Shown: positions 51,939 through 61,434, numbered from the stretch's first letter. The stretch is 64,000 bases of DNA from Aeromicrobium sp. Sec7.5 (GCF_036867135.1 NZ_JBAJIJ010000001.1:806001-870000); one strand, 5' to 3'. Notes: generated by a model from the sequence alone, not told the origin. A program made the numbers and translations.

Positions 51939-52049
51939 CGGTGAGTCAGCAACCTTTCGGGGCAGCTGGCGGTGACGAGGCAACCTCACCGATGGCTCAG
52001 AAGGTTGCTCACTCACCGCCGTGCGGGACGAAAGGTTGCTGACTCACCG
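51939..52049. repeat. 21-bp inverted repeat cluster (family D)
   Basis: Bases 51939-51959 (GTGAGTCAGCAACCTTTCG core) and 52029-52049 are perfectly complementary. A third, imperfect unit lies at 51998-52018 and a weaker one at 51971-51991. The cluster lies between convergent genes and may act as a bidirectional terminator. Confidence 0.85.
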
Positions 52050-52055
52050 TCGGTG

Positions 52056-54734
52056 CTACGACTCCTCGGTCAGCAACGCCCCTCGCTCGGAACGCCGCCG
52101 ACGCTGCTCGACCGGGTCGGGCACCGGGACGGCGGCGATGAGGCGGCGCGTGTAGTCCTGAGCCGGCGAGCCCAGGACGCTCTCGCGCGGACCGACCTCG
52201 ACGAGCCGGCCGTGCTGGAGCACGGCGACCCGGTTGGCCAGGGAGTCGACGACCGCGAGGTCGTGGCTGATGAACAGGCAGGCGAACTGCAGGCGCTCCT
52301 GGAGCTCGCGGAACACGTCGAGCACCCGGGCCTGCACCGAGACGTCCAGCGCGGACGTCGGCTCGTCGGCGATCAGCAGATCGGGGTCGAGCGAGATGGC
52401 CCGTGCGAGGGAGACACGCTGGCGCTGGCCGCCCGACAGCTCGTGCGGGAAGCGTCCGGCGTGGTCGCCCGTCAGCTGCACGTCCTCCAGGAGGCGGCGC
52501 ACGCGGGCCTCGACCTCGCCCGGCGACAGGTCGGTCTGGGTGCGCAGCGGCTCGGCGATGCAGTCACCCACCGAGAGTCGCGGGTTGAGCGAGGCTGCGG
52601 GGTCCTGGAAGACGAACCCGAACCGTCGCCGCAGAGGGCGCAGGCGCGCGTCACTGACACCCGAGACCTGGTGACCCGCGACCCTGATGCTGCCGCTGCT
52701 GGGCTGCTGCAGGCCCACGGCGGCGCGGCCGATCGTGGACTTGCCGGAGCCGGACTCGCCCACGAGAGCGAGCACCTCGCCCTTGCGGACCTGCAGGGAG
52801 ACGTCGTCGACGGCGCGGAACGTCGGGCGCCCGAAGCCCCCGGGGAAGTCGACCACGAGTCGGTCGACGTCGAGCACGACGTCGCTGGGCGGGGCGTCGC
52901 CGGGTCCGGACCCGCGTCCGAGGTGCGGCACCGCGTCCAGGAGCGCCCTCGTGTACGGGTGTCCGGGCGCCGAGAAGAGCCGGTCGACCGGGGCCTGCTC
53001 GACGATCGAGCCGCGGTACATCACGACGACCCGGTCAGCGACGTCGGCGACGACGCCCATGTTGTGCGTGATGAGCACGATCGCGGTGCCAAGTCGGTCG
53101 CGCAGCGAGAGCAGCAGCTCCAGGATCGCGGCCTGCACCGTGACGTCGAGGGCGGTCGTGGGCTCGTCGGCGATGATGACATCGGGCTCGCACGCGATGG
53201 CCATCGCGATGACGACCCGTTGCTTCTGTCCGCCGGAGAGCTGGTGCGGGTAGTGGCCCACGCGCTCGGACGGATCGGGCAGTCCCACGAGCTCGAGCAG
53301 CTCGACGGCGCGTTCCTTGGCCTCGGCGACGGACACGTCTCGGTGGGCGCGGAGACACTCCACGAGCTGCCACCCGATCGTGCGGACCGGAGTCAGGGCG
53401 GTGGACGGTTCCTGGAAGACCATCGACACCTCGTCGCCGCGGATCGACCGCATCGCGTCGCCGCGCCGGCCGATGAGCTCGCGGGGCTCGTCACCCGGCG
53501 TGCGGAGCACGGCGGACCCGTCGACCGTGGCGGTGTCGGGCAGGAGCCCCAGGACCGCCCGGGAGCTCACGGACTTGCCGGAACCGGACTCGCCGACCAC
53601 GGCGACGACCTCGCCCGGGTGCACGTCGAAGCCGATGCCACGCACGGCATTGACGGGTGCGCCGTCGGTGCGGAACGAGACCGAGAGATCGCGCAGCGAG
53701 AGCACGGCCAGTCGCTCTCCCGGCGGGTCGGCCCCACCAAGGTCCGCGATCGTGCCAGCGGTCGTGCCAGCGGCCGGGTCGACCGGCACGAGGTCGGCGA
53801 CCTCCTCGGCGTCGTGGCCGTCGGTGCCGCCACGCGTGCGCAGGAGCGGGTTCCAGATGTCGTTGAGGCTCTCGCCCACGAGGGTCACGCCGAGCACGAT
53901 CAGCACGATCGCGATGCCGGGGAACGTGCCTGTCCACCAGATGCCGGAGGCGGCGTCGGGCAGGGCCTTGTTCAGGTCGTAGCCCCACTCCGCCGCGGCG
54001 GAGGGCTCGATGCCGAAGCCGAGGAAGCCCAGGCCGGCCAGGGTCAGGATCGCCTCGGACGCGTTCAGCGTGGCGATGATCGGCAGCGACTGCGACACGT
54101 TCGAGAACACGTGGCGCCGCAGGATGCGTGGTGTGCGCACGCCGACCACGCGGGCGGCGTCGACGTAGGGCTCGGACTTCACCGCGAGCGTCGCGTTGCG
54201 CACGACGCGGAAGTACTGCGGGACGAACACCACCGTGATCGACACGGCGGCCGCCATGATGCCGCCGAACGCGCTGCTCTGTCCGCCGGTCAGCACGATG
54301 GCGACGACGATCGCGAGCAGCAGCGACGGGAAGGAGTAGAGCGCGTCCATGACGAGCACGAGGCCCCGGTCGAGCCATCCGCCGAGGTAGCCCGAGACGA
54401 GACCCAGGGGCACGCCGACCAGGCTCGACAGGACGACCGCGAGCACGATGACCTCGACCGCGGTGCGCGCACCGAAGACGACCCGGGAGAGGACGTCCTG
54501 CCCGCCCACCGTCGTGCCGAACCAGTGCGCGGCCGACGGGGCCTGCTGGGTGCCGAACCTGACGCCGTCGGCGTCGCGGACCGCGTCGAAGTCGTACGGG
54601 GCGATCCACGGTGCGAGCACTGCGACCACCAGGAAGAACGCCATGAGGCCGAAACCGAGCAGCAGCATGAACCGCTGGAGGCCGTGCGACTGGCGCACGA
54701 CGTCCGGGACCGGGACCCGCAGCCGGCGCGCCAT
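52056..54734 (-). CDS. Peptide ABC importer fusion: permease DppC + ATPases DppD and DppF
   Basis: 892 aa in one frame. Residues 1-295 are a DppC-type permease: six segments, HWFGTTVGGQDVLSRVVFGAR, and the EAA loop YVDAARVVGVRTPRILRRHVF. Then ATPase 1 (Walker A GESGSGKS, signature LSGGQKQRVVIAMA) and ATPase 2 (Walker A GESGSGKST, signature LSGGQRQRVSLARA, Walker B LLIADEPTSALDV). One polypeptide thus holds a membrane half and both motors. No stop or frameshift lies between the domains, and each keeps intact motifs. It is coupled to DppB by a one-base overlap (TGATG). Likely imports oligopeptides. Confidence 0.93.
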   Translation of the reverse strand: MARRLRVPVPDVVRQSHGLQRFMLLLGFGLMAFFLVVAVLAPWIAPYDFDAVRDADGVRFGTQQAPSAAHWFGTTVGGQDVLSRVVFGARTAVEVIVLAVVLSSLVGVPLGLVSGYLGGWLDRGLVLVMDALYSFPSLLLAIVVAIVLTGGQSSAFGGIMAAAVSITVVFVPQYFRVVRNATLAVKSEPYVDAARVVGVRTPRILRRHVFSNVSQSLPIIATLNASEAILTLAGLGFLGFGIEPSAAAEWGYDLNKALPDAASGIWWTGTFPGIAIVLIVLGVTLVGESLNDIWNPLLRTRGGTDGHDAEEVADLVPVDPAAGTTAGTIADLGGADPPGERLAVLSLRDLSVSFRTDGAPVNAVRGIGFDVHPGEVVAVVGESGSGKSVSSRAVLGLLPDTATVDGSAVLRTPGDEPRELIGRRGDAMRSIRGDEVSMVFQEPSTALTPVRTIGWQLVECLRAHRDVSVAEAKERAVELLELVGLPDPSERVGHYPHQLSGGQKQRVVIAMAIACEPDVIIADEPTTALDVTVQAAILELLLSLRDRLGTAIVLITHNMGVVADVADRVVVMYRGSIVEQAPVDRLFSAPGHPYTRALLDAVPHLGRGSGPGDAPPSDVVLDVDRLVVDFPGGFGRPTFRAVDDVSLQVRKGEVLALVGESGSGKSTIGRAAVGLQQPSSGSIRVAGHQVSGVSDARLRPLRRRFGFVFQDPAASLNPRLSVGDCIAEPLRTQTDLSPGEVEARVRRLLEDVQLTGDHAGRFPHELSGGQRQRVSLARAISLDPDLLIADEPTSALDVSVQARVLDVFRELQERLQFACLFISHDLAVVDSLANRVAVLQHGRLVEVGPRESVLGSPAQDYTRRLIAAVPVPDPVEQRRRRSERGALLTEES

Positions 54735-55828
54735 CAGAAACGCACCCGCGGGTCGACGAGCGCGACGATGACGTCGATCAGGAAGCTCGCGATGCCGACG
54801 ATCAGGGCGATCAGCGTCACGATGCCCTGGACCGCGAGGAAGTCCCGGGCGATCAGGTACTCCGAGAGCTCGTAGCCGATGCCCTTCCACTCGAAGGTCG
54901 TCTCGGTGAGGATCGCGCCGGCCAGGAGCATCGCGATCTGCATGCCCATCACGGTCACGACCGGCACCAGCGCGGTGCGGAACGCGTGCTGGCGCACGAC
55001 CCGCCGCTCCGAGACGCCGCGTGCCCGTGCCGCCGTGACGAAGTCCGCGCGGAGCGTCTGGAGCAGGTTGACCCGGACGAGTCGCAGGAAGACGCCGCCG
55101 GTCAGGAGTCCGAGCGCGACGGCCGGAAGCACCGCGTGCTGCAGGACGTCGAGCACCATGTCCGGGCTGCCCCACAGGATCGCGTCGAGCAGCATGATGT
55201 GGGTCTCGTGCTCGCCGCGCGAGAGCGCGAGCTCGGTCGAGGTGCTCGCGCGACCCGACGACGGCCAGCCGAACGGTGTGAACGCGAGCTTGAGCAGCAG
55301 GCCGACGAAGAAGACGGGTGCGGCGTAGACGAGGATCGCGCCCAGTCGCAGCACGACGTCGGGGAACCGGTCGCGGTGCCGTGCCGCGAGGCGCCCGAGC
55401 GGCACGCCGACGGCGAAGGCCACGACCAGGGCGTAGACCGACAGCTCGAGGGTCGCAGCACCGTTCTGGACGAGGATGTCGGAGACCTCGCGGTTGTCGG
55501 TCAGGGTCGTGCCGAAGTCGCCGCGCAGGATGCCGCCGAGGTACTCGAGGTACTGCGTGAACAGCGGCCGGTCGAGGCCGGCCTCGGCCTGGCGCTCCGC
55601 GATCTGCTCCGGACTGAGCCGGCCGCCCTGGGCCGCCTGGATGGGGTCACCGATGACGCGCATGAGCACGAACACGAGCGTGACGAGGAACCACATCATG
55701 GGCACGATCAGCGCCAGTCGCACGAGCAGGTAGCGGGCGAGCGGGCTGAGGCGGGGGCGACGGGGTGCCTCGGCGGGCGGGCGGGACGACGGCAGCTCGG
55801 CGGGACCGAGGACTTCGGCGGAGGACAT
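54734..55828 (-). CDS. Peptide ABC transporter permease, DppB type
   Basis: 364 aa from ATG 55828. After a Pro/Arg-rich tail comes LVRLALIVPMMWFLVTLVFVLMRVIGDP, the classic DppB first segment, then five more. The EAA loop reads DFVTAARARGVSERRVVRQHAF. The ribosome site GAAGGGG lies about 11 bases upstream. An upstream in-frame extension to 55906 is not protein-like. It pairs with the DppC part of the next gene. Confidence 0.92.
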   Translation of the reverse strand: MSSAEVLGPAELPSSRPPAEAPRRPRLSPLARYLLVRLALIVPMMWFLVTLVFVLMRVIGDPIQAAQGGRLSPEQIAERQAEAGLDRPLFTQYLEYLGGILRGDFGTTLTDNREVSDILVQNGAATLELSVYALVVAFAVGVPLGRLAARHRDRFPDVVLRLGAILVYAAPVFFVGLLLKLAFTPFGWPSSGRASTSTELALSRGEHETHIMLLDAILWGSPDMVLDVLQHAVLPAVALGLLTGGVFLRLVRVNLLQTLRADFVTAARARGVSERRVVRQHAFRTALVPVVTVMGMQIAMLLAGAILTETTFEWKGIGYELSEYLIARDFLAVQGIVTLIALIVGIASFLIDVIVALVDPRVRF

Positions 55829-55913
55829 GCGCGGGCGCCCCTTCGGACAGGTGTCGGACGTGCTCGGAGCAGCCGGGGGGCGGGCCCGGTGGACCCGCCC
55901 CCTCACCGCCGGC

Positions 55914-57524
55914 CTACTGGGACAGCGACGTGAACCGGAACTTGAAGGACGCGTCGAGGGTGTCCTCGACGCCCTTCACGCCGTCGACCGCGATCGCGAC
56001 GGACGTGCCGGTCAGCAGCGGCAGGTACGGGACCTGCTCGGCGAGCCGCGTCTGGATCTGGCCCAGCGTCGCGGCCCGAGTGGTCGGGTCGCCGTCGGTG
56101 CGCTCGGACTCCAGCAGCGTCGTCATCTCCGGATCGGCGTACGGCGTGCCGTCCTCGTTGTAGTGCGAGTTGGTGAAGTTGCCTGCCTTGTCCTCGGAGT
56201 ACGGGCTGAGGAACGGCGACAGGTAGTTGTCGGCATCGGGGAAGTCCGGGAACCAGCCGAGCTGGAACACGGGGTAGGCGTCCGCGGGGAACTCCTCGGA
56301 GTACGTGGTCCACTCGGTCGACTGCAGGTTGACCGTGAACAGGCCCGTGTCCTCCAGCTGACGCTTGACCGCGTTGTACTCCTGGTCGGAGCTCGAGCCG
56401 TAGTGGTCCGGGTTGTACTGCAGCTGGACCTCGACGGGTGTCGTGACGCCGGCATCGGTCAGGTACTTCGTGGCTGCGTCGAGGTCGGGCTCGGCGCCGT
56501 AGAGCTCCTTGAACGCCTCGGTGGCCCCGGTCTGTCCCTCGGGGACCATCGACCAGGCGGGCGTGTAGGTGTCCTGGTACACGCCGGTCGACAGCTCGTC
56601 CCGGTCGACCGACGACGCGACGGCCTGGCGGACCGCGAGCTTCTGCGCCGGCGTGCCGCCGGGCATCGTGTCGAGGTTGAAGACCATGTACCGCAGCTCG
56701 CCGCCGACGCCCTGGTGGACCGTGATGCCGTCCTTCGTCTCGAGGTCGGCGATGTCGGTCGGCGTGAGCGAGCGGTACGCGACGTCGATGGCCTCGTTCT
56801 CGATGTCGAGCTTGAGGTTCTCGGACTTCGCGTAGTACTTCAGCGTCACGACGTCCTCGGACGGCGTGCCGTACGTGCCGTCGTAGTCGGGGTTGGCGGT
56901 GAACTCCGCGAGCTCGTTCTTGTCGTACGACGTGATCGTGTAGGGGCCCGAGAAGCCGTCGGCCTCCACCGCCTCGTCATCGGGCAGCACCTCGTCGGCG
57001 GGGTACGTGTCCTCGTCGACGATCGGACCCGCCGAGGTCACGAGGATCTGCGGGAACGTCTGGTCGTTGGGCGAGTTCAGCGTGAACTTCACCGTGGCGT
57101 CGTCAACCGCCTCGACGCTCGCCATGTTGCCGAGCAGCGACGCGGGCCCGTTGGGGTCGTTGATGTCGACGATGCGCTGGAACGAGAAGGCCACGTCGGA
57201 CGCCGTGAGGTCGTTGCCGTTGGCGAAGGTCAGCCCGGGCTTGAGCGTGCAGGTGTAGACGGTCGGCTCGGTGAAGTCGCACGACTCGGCGGCGTCGGGC
57301 GTGAGCTCGGTGGAGCCGGCCGGGAAGTTCAGCAGGTACTGGTACACCTGCGTCTGCACGGTCATCGACCCGTTGTCGTAGGAACCCGCAGGGTCGATCG
57401 ACACGACCGTGTCGGTGGTGCCGACGATCAACCCCGTCGTCTCGTCGCCGGAACCACAGGCGACGAGGGTGGCGGCCGAGACGGCAGTGGTCAGCGCGAT
57501 GGCGGCGCCGCGGCGCAACGACAT
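55914..57524 (-). CDS. Peptide-binding lipoprotein of the ABC importer (DppA/OppA type)
   Basis: 536 aa from ATG 57524. The lipobox is LVAC in AATLVACGSGDE, so it is a membrane-anchored lipoprotein. GTTDTVVSIDPAGSYDNGS, LTPDAAESCDFTEPTVYTC, LRYMVFNLDTMPGGTPAQKLAVRQAV and a C-terminal VPYLPLLTG are family blocks (SBP_bac_5). A ribosome site GAGGAG precedes the ATG. It is first in the operon; 85 bases separate it from the permease. Confidence 0.92.
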   Translation of the reverse strand: MSLRRGAAIALTTAVSAATLVACGSGDETTGLIVGTTDTVVSIDPAGSYDNGSMTVQTQVYQYLLNFPAGSTELTPDAAESCDFTEPTVYTCTLKPGLTFANGNDLTASDVAFSFQRIVDINDPNGPASLLGNMASVEAVDDATVKFTLNSPNDQTFPQILVTSAGPIVDEDTYPADEVLPDDEAVEADGFSGPYTITSYDKNELAEFTANPDYDGTYGTPSEDVVTLKYYAKSENLKLDIENEAIDVAYRSLTPTDIADLETKDGITVHQGVGGELRYMVFNLDTMPGGTPAQKLAVRQAVASSVDRDELSTGVYQDTYTPAWSMVPEGQTGATEAFKELYGAEPDLDAATKYLTDAGVTTPVEVQLQYNPDHYGSSSDQEYNAVKRQLEDTGLFTVNLQSTEWTTYSEEFPADAYPVFQLGWFPDFPDADNYLSPFLSPYSEDKAGNFTNSHYNEDGTPYADPEMTTLLESERTDGDPTTRAATLGQIQTRLAEQVPYLPLLTGTSVAIAVDGVKGVEDTLDASFKFRFTSLSQ

Positions 57525-57748
57525 ACGAACTCCTCGTGAGAACGAGTCCGCCCGTCGGACCCGAGTCCTCGGAACCGTAGCCAGCCGGACGGGTGCCTGG
57601 GGAGTCCTCTGAGGTTGCAAATGGGTGACGTCCGCGCTGCTTCGCGTGACACCGAGTCGAGCCGAGGGCGACGCCGGCGTCAGGACGAGGCCGCGGCACG
57701 CGTGCGGGACCGGGGTCGTGGGGCGAGGACGACGGGGCCGCTCGCCCG

Positions 57749-57754
57749 TACAGT
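57749..57754 (+). promoter_or_regulatory. -10 box TACAGT of the first DUF5819 gene
   Basis: TACAGT is followed by 6 bases and GTG 57761. The 225 bases before it contain no gene. Confidence 0.5.
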
Positions 57755-57760
57755 GGCCCG

Positions 57761-58513
57761 GTGTCGAAGGAGCCCGGGACCCGCAGCGTGTCGATGGTGC
57801 GTCGCGTCGTGGTGCTCGCGGTCGCCCTCGTCGCGGGCGTCCAGCTGTTCGGCGTCACGTTCATCTCCATCCCGCCGCAGTCGGCCCCGCCCGGTACCCG
57901 TGCGGCTGCCGAGGTCCTGCTCCACTCGTACTTCGAGGAGGAGTGGAAGCTCTTCGCGCCCAGCCCGGTCAACGCCGACCGCGACCTGATGGTGCAGGCG
58001 GCGTGGCGCGACGGCGACTCCGTCGAGACGGGGGAGTGGATCAACCTCACCGCGATCGACGACGGGCTGGTGGCGCACTCGCTGGGTGCTCCCCGCTCGG
58101 CCTACCTGACCTCGCGCCTGGCCGGCGGTCTCGACGCGGTGTGGTCCAACGTCACGAGCACGACCCGCGCGGCCGTGGCCGACGGGTCGTCGCAGGCCGA
58201 ACCGCTCGACACTGACGACGTGAGGCAGCGCCTCGGGGCCGAGGACGTCACGGGCCTCGCCCGCGACCTGATCGTCGAGCGCGACGCAGGCGCCACGACC
58301 TATCTGACGGACGTGTTCCGGTCGCTGGAGCCCGACCGCGACCTGGTGGCGGTCCGCTACGGCACGCGCCTGTCGACGGCTCCGTCGTGGGAACGACGTC
58401 GGGAGGCCGAGAAGACGGTCGGACCGACCACCGAGGGTCCGTGGCGCGTGCCGGCGGACGACGATCCCGAGCGGCGCGCCAGCGTCGCCTCGTACCTGGA
58501 ACGGAACTCGTGA
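57761..58513 (+). CDS. DUF5819 protein (SdpA-like), copy 1
   Basis: 250 aa with one N-terminal membrane segment (VVVLAVALVAGVQLFGVTFI), the rest extracellular. The DUF5819 core is HSYFEEEWKLFAPSPVNAD (Trp and LFAPxP), which resembles the WxFF-P motif of Bacillus SdpA. The C-terminus is acidic and helical. It overlaps the HTTM gene by GTGA, as SdpA and SdpB genes do. Role unknown; by analogy with SdpAB it may help mature a secreted protein. Confidence 0.8.
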   Translation: MSKEPGTRSVSMVRRVVVLAVALVAGVQLFGVTFISIPPQSAPPGTRAAAEVLLHSYFEEEWKLFAPSPVNADRDLMVQAAWRDGDSVETGEWINLTAIDDGLVAHSLGAPRSAYLTSRLAGGLDAVWSNVTSTTRAAVADGSSQAEPLDTDDVRQRLGAEDVTGLARDLIVERDAGATTYLTDVFRSLEPDRDLVAVRYGTRLSTAPSWERRREAEKTVGPTTEGPWRVPADDDPERRASVASYLERNS

Positions 58514-59493
58514 GCGCGGTGGCCGAACGGGTCGGCCCCCAGGTCGACCGGTTCGTCGAGTCGCTCACGTCGTCGCGGTGGTCGACGTACGGCCTGGCCG
58601 CCACGCGGATGACCCTGGCCGTGACGATCCTGCTCCAGCTCGCCGTGGGCTTTGCCGATCGCCAGTACATCTGGGGTGTCGGGCACCGCTGGGCCGAGCC
58701 CTTCCACGAGCGTCAGGCCGTCCTGACGTGGGTGCCCTGGTTGCCTGCGGGGCCGGCCTGGGTGACGGACCTGGCGCTGCTGGCCTCGGTCATGGCCGGC
58801 GTGGCCCTCCTGCTGGGGTGGCACACGCGCACCGCGTGCATCGCCACCTTCCTGCTGTGGGCGGTCATGATCGACGCGTCGCCGATCCTGCGGTCCGGCG
58901 CGGAGGACGTGGTGCGGCTGGTGCTCTTCTACCTGTGCTTCAGCGACAGCGGGGCCGCCGCGTCGCTGGACGCGCGTCGCCGACGCCGCCGCGACTCCAG
59001 GGTGCGCGCCGAGTGGTTCACGATCCTGCTCAACAACGTGGCCGTGGTGCTCATCGCGCACCAGATCGTGATGATCTACGTGGGGTCGGCCCTCTGGAAG
59101 TTCGACGGACCGGCGTGGATCGACGGCACCGCGGTGTACTTCCCCCTCCAGGTCAACCAGTACTCGCCCTGGCTCGACGAGCTGGGCTGGCTGTACGAGT
59201 GGTCGCCCTTCGTGCACGCGGCGACCTGGAGCGCCATGGCCATCCAGCTGGCCTTCCCGCTCCTGCTGCTCGACCGGCGGACGCGCGTCCTGGGATTCGT
59301 GCTGGTGACCGGTACCCACATCGGGATCGGTGTCCTGATGGGGCTCATGTATTTCTCCTTGGCGATGATCGCTGCGGACGCCGTCCTCATCAGCGACACG
59401 ACCTGGCGACGGGCCACTGAGGTCGTCCGTAGGCGGGGAACGCGTCCAGATCGGGTCGAGGTGTCCGGAGAACCCCGGAATTTCGGGCCCTGA
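58510..59493 (+). CDS. HTTM-domain membrane protein (SdpB/gamma-carboxylase-like), copy 1
   Basis: 327 aa from GTG 58510. Six or more membrane segments: TRMTLAVTILLQLAVGF, DLALLASVMAGVALLLG, ATFLLWAVMIDASPIL, NNVAVVLIAHQIVMIYVGSALWK and others. The region matches the HTTM domain shared by vitamin-K gamma-carboxylases and SdpB; SALWKFDGPAWIDGTAVYFP is typical. The soluble half of a true carboxylase is absent. It is translated together with DUF5819 and lies 173 bases before the surface-protein gene. Reaction unknown. Confidence 0.85.
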   Translation: MSAVAERVGPQVDRFVESLTSSRWSTYGLAATRMTLAVTILLQLAVGFADRQYIWGVGHRWAEPFHERQAVLTWVPWLPAGPAWVTDLALLASVMAGVALLLGWHTRTACIATFLLWAVMIDASPILRSGAEDVVRLVLFYLCFSDSGAAASLDARRRRRRDSRVRAEWFTILLNNVAVVLIAHQIVMIYVGSALWKFDGPAWIDGTAVYFPLQVNQYSPWLDELGWLYEWSPFVHAATWSAMAIQLAFPLLLLDRRTRVLGFVLVTGTHIGIGVLMGLMYFSLAMIAADAVLISDTTWRRATEVVRRRGTRPDRVEVSGEPRNFGP

Positions 59494-59666
59494 ACGTGTG
59501 ACTCACGGCACGTGCTCACCTAGCGGTCGAGTGGACCGTGATCCTGAGAATGTGGTTAAACTGTCGCTCGGACACGGCCGTCCCGACGGATGGCCCTGCC
59601 TGTCGCCCGGGCGGGGAACACCCCTGCGCCCCACCCGAACGTATGGACTACGAGGAGCACTCCCGA

Positions 59667-61331
59667 ATGAAGAACATCGGCAAGAAGGTGATCGGAGCCG
59701 GCGTCGCGACGCTGCTCGTCACCTCCGTGGCCAGCCTGAACGCAGGCGCCGCCATCGTCACTGACTACAAGTCCTACGCCGAGGCGCAGTACGTCGTCGG
59801 CACGGGTGCCCTCGGTACCCCGCTGGTCGATCCGCTGGTCGACGTGCTCGCGGAGAACGAGCAGCAGGCCGGCGACGGCGCCACGGGCGTCATCTCCCGG
59901 GTCGACACGGCCGCCGGCACCGCCGAGACGGCTCCGGAGCCCTACTACGCCGAGGGTGCGCTCAACGCGCTCGTCGCCCTCACCGGCCCGCTGGGCGACC
60001 TGCTCGGTTCGCTGGGTGTCGGCGTCATCGGCAGCTACGCCAAGGCCGACAAGAACTTCTCGCAGGCGGCCTCGGGCCTCATCACGAACGAGGGTGCCGT
60101 CAACGTCGACACCGCCGCTCCCGGTGGCCCCTCGAACGCGACGCTCAACCTGACGGGCCCGGGCCAGCCGCTCGAGGCGCTCAACCCGGTCGCCGACATC
60201 GTGCTCGACCTCGGCGCCGCCGCCTCGTCGGCCACGCTGACCGGTGCGGGACTGGCCAAGCCGGACCCGGCTGACCAGGCCGTCCTGGACTACGGCATCA
60301 CCGGTGGTGGACTCGACATCGAGCTCGTCGCCCTGCAGACGCTCGACCCGCTCGGCATCATCGCGACGCTCGACGGCCTCAGCGTCGGCGTTCCCGGTGT
60401 CCTCGAGGTCGAGGTCGTCGGCATCGACGCCGTCACCGCCGCGATCGCCAACACCACGCAGAACGGCGTGTCGATCAACCTGACCGGTCCTGACGCCGGC
60501 CTGATCTCGGTCGACGTGCCCACGCTCCTGGCGTCGGCCGGCATCGACATCAACAACCTGCCGCGCGACACGCAGCTCCTGCCGCTCGTCGTCACCGAGC
60601 TGACCGAGCAGATCGACGCCTTCGTCGGTGCGCTCGTGCAGAACGTCACGGATGCCGTCCAGGAGCTCTCGGTGCAGATCAGCACCCTGGGCATCCCGGC
60701 GCCCGCCATCCCGCTCGGCGAGCTGCTCGGTGAGCTGCTCGTCCCGCTGAACGACGCCGTCCAGGCCATCATCGACCAGGCCCTGGACCCGCTCCTGTCC
60801 CAGCTCGGTGCGGCCCTGGCCGACGTGCTCGTGCAGCTCGAGGACGTCGTCAACATCCGGGTCAACCTGCAGCACGTCGGCACGTCCGCCGACGCCGACC
60901 CGGACAACTACGTCGAGCTCGCCTCGAGCGAGCGCACCGGCACGGAGGGCGTCTTCGCCATCACGGCCCTGCGCGTCGAGGTCCTGGGTGTCGCCGGCAA
61001 CGGTGGTCTGCTCAGCCTGAACCTGGCCAACTCGCTGGTCGGACCGAACTCGATCAACACGTTCGACGACAACACCAACGTGAACGCGAACGCCCCGGCG
61101 AACGCGAACGCCCCGGCCAACGCGAACGCTCCGGCCAACGCGAACGCTCCGGCGAACGCCAACGCCAACCTGAACGGCAACGGCGGCCTGGCCGACAAGT
61201 CGGTCGACACCCTGCCGAGCACCGGTGCGTCGAACCTGTGGCCCTTCTGGCTGCTGGGTCTGCTCCTGGTGGCCCTCGGTGCCGCTGCGATGATCAACGA
61301 GAAGCGCCGCGAGTCGGCCCTGCTCGCCTGA
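59667..61331 (+). CDS. Choice-of-anchor G surface protein with LPXTG sortase signal
   Basis: 554 aa from ATG 59667; GAGGAG lies about 9 bases ahead. A signal peptide (KKVIGAGVATLLVTSVASLNAGAAI) is followed by a beta/alpha-rich body of about 440 residues rich in Leu, Gly, Ala and Asp, with repeating hydrophobic helices and DxN/NxT turns. The end has a repeated Asn-Ala-Pro stalk (about residues 473-500), the sortase motif LPSTG (516-520), a membrane segment (WPFWLLGLLLVALGAAAMI) and the basic tail NEKRRES. It would be covalently linked to peptidoglycan. No sortase gene is in the window. It lies between two DUF5819-HTTM pairs. Confidence 0.9.
   Translation: MKNIGKKVIGAGVATLLVTSVASLNAGAAIVTDYKSYAEAQYVVGTGALGTPLVDPLVDVLAENEQQAGDGATGVISRVDTAAGTAETAPEPYYAEGALNALVALTGPLGDLLGSLGVGVIGSYAKADKNFSQAASGLITNEGAVNVDTAAPGGPSNATLNLTGPGQPLEALNPVADIVLDLGAAASSATLTGAGLAKPDPADQAVLDYGITGGGLDIELVALQTLDPLGIIATLDGLSVGVPGVLEVEVVGIDAVTAAIANTTQNGVSINLTGPDAGLISVDVPTLLASAGIDINNLPRDTQLLPLVVTELTEQIDAFVGALVQNVTDAVQELSVQISTLGIPAPAIPLGELLGELLVPLNDAVQAIIDQALDPLLSQLGAALADVLVQLEDVVNIRVNLQHVGTSADADPDNYVELASSERTGTEGVFAITALRVEVLGVAGNGGLLSLNLANSLVGPNSINTFDDNTNVNANAPANANAPANANAPANANAPANANANLNGNGGLADKSVDTLPSTGASNLWPFWLLGLLLVALGAAAMINEKRRESALLA
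61083..61169 (+). repeat. 18-bp tandem repeat coding the NANAPA stalk
   Basis: Unit AACGCGAACGCCCCGGCG at 61083, with near-identical copies at 61101, 61119 and 61137 and a partial fifth. Each codes Asn-Ala-Asn-Ala-Pro-Ala, so slippage would change stalk length in frame. Confidence 0.9.
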
Positions 61332-61369
61332 TCGAGAGCCCGCACGTGCTCTGACGTCACGCAGTGACT

Positions 61370-61407
61370 GACCGATGCCGGTGACCTTCGGGTCACCGGC
61401 ATCGGTC
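61370..61407 (+). terminator. 17-bp perfect hairpin with TTCG loop
   Basis: GACCGATGCCGGTGACC (61370-61386) pairs with 61391-61407 through a C(TTCG)G tetraloop, one of the most stable RNA loops. There is no T-run after it. It separates the surface-protein gene from DUF5819 copy 2. Confidence 0.7.
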
Positions 61408-61434
61408 ATGTCCGGACACTTCGCGATCTCGACC

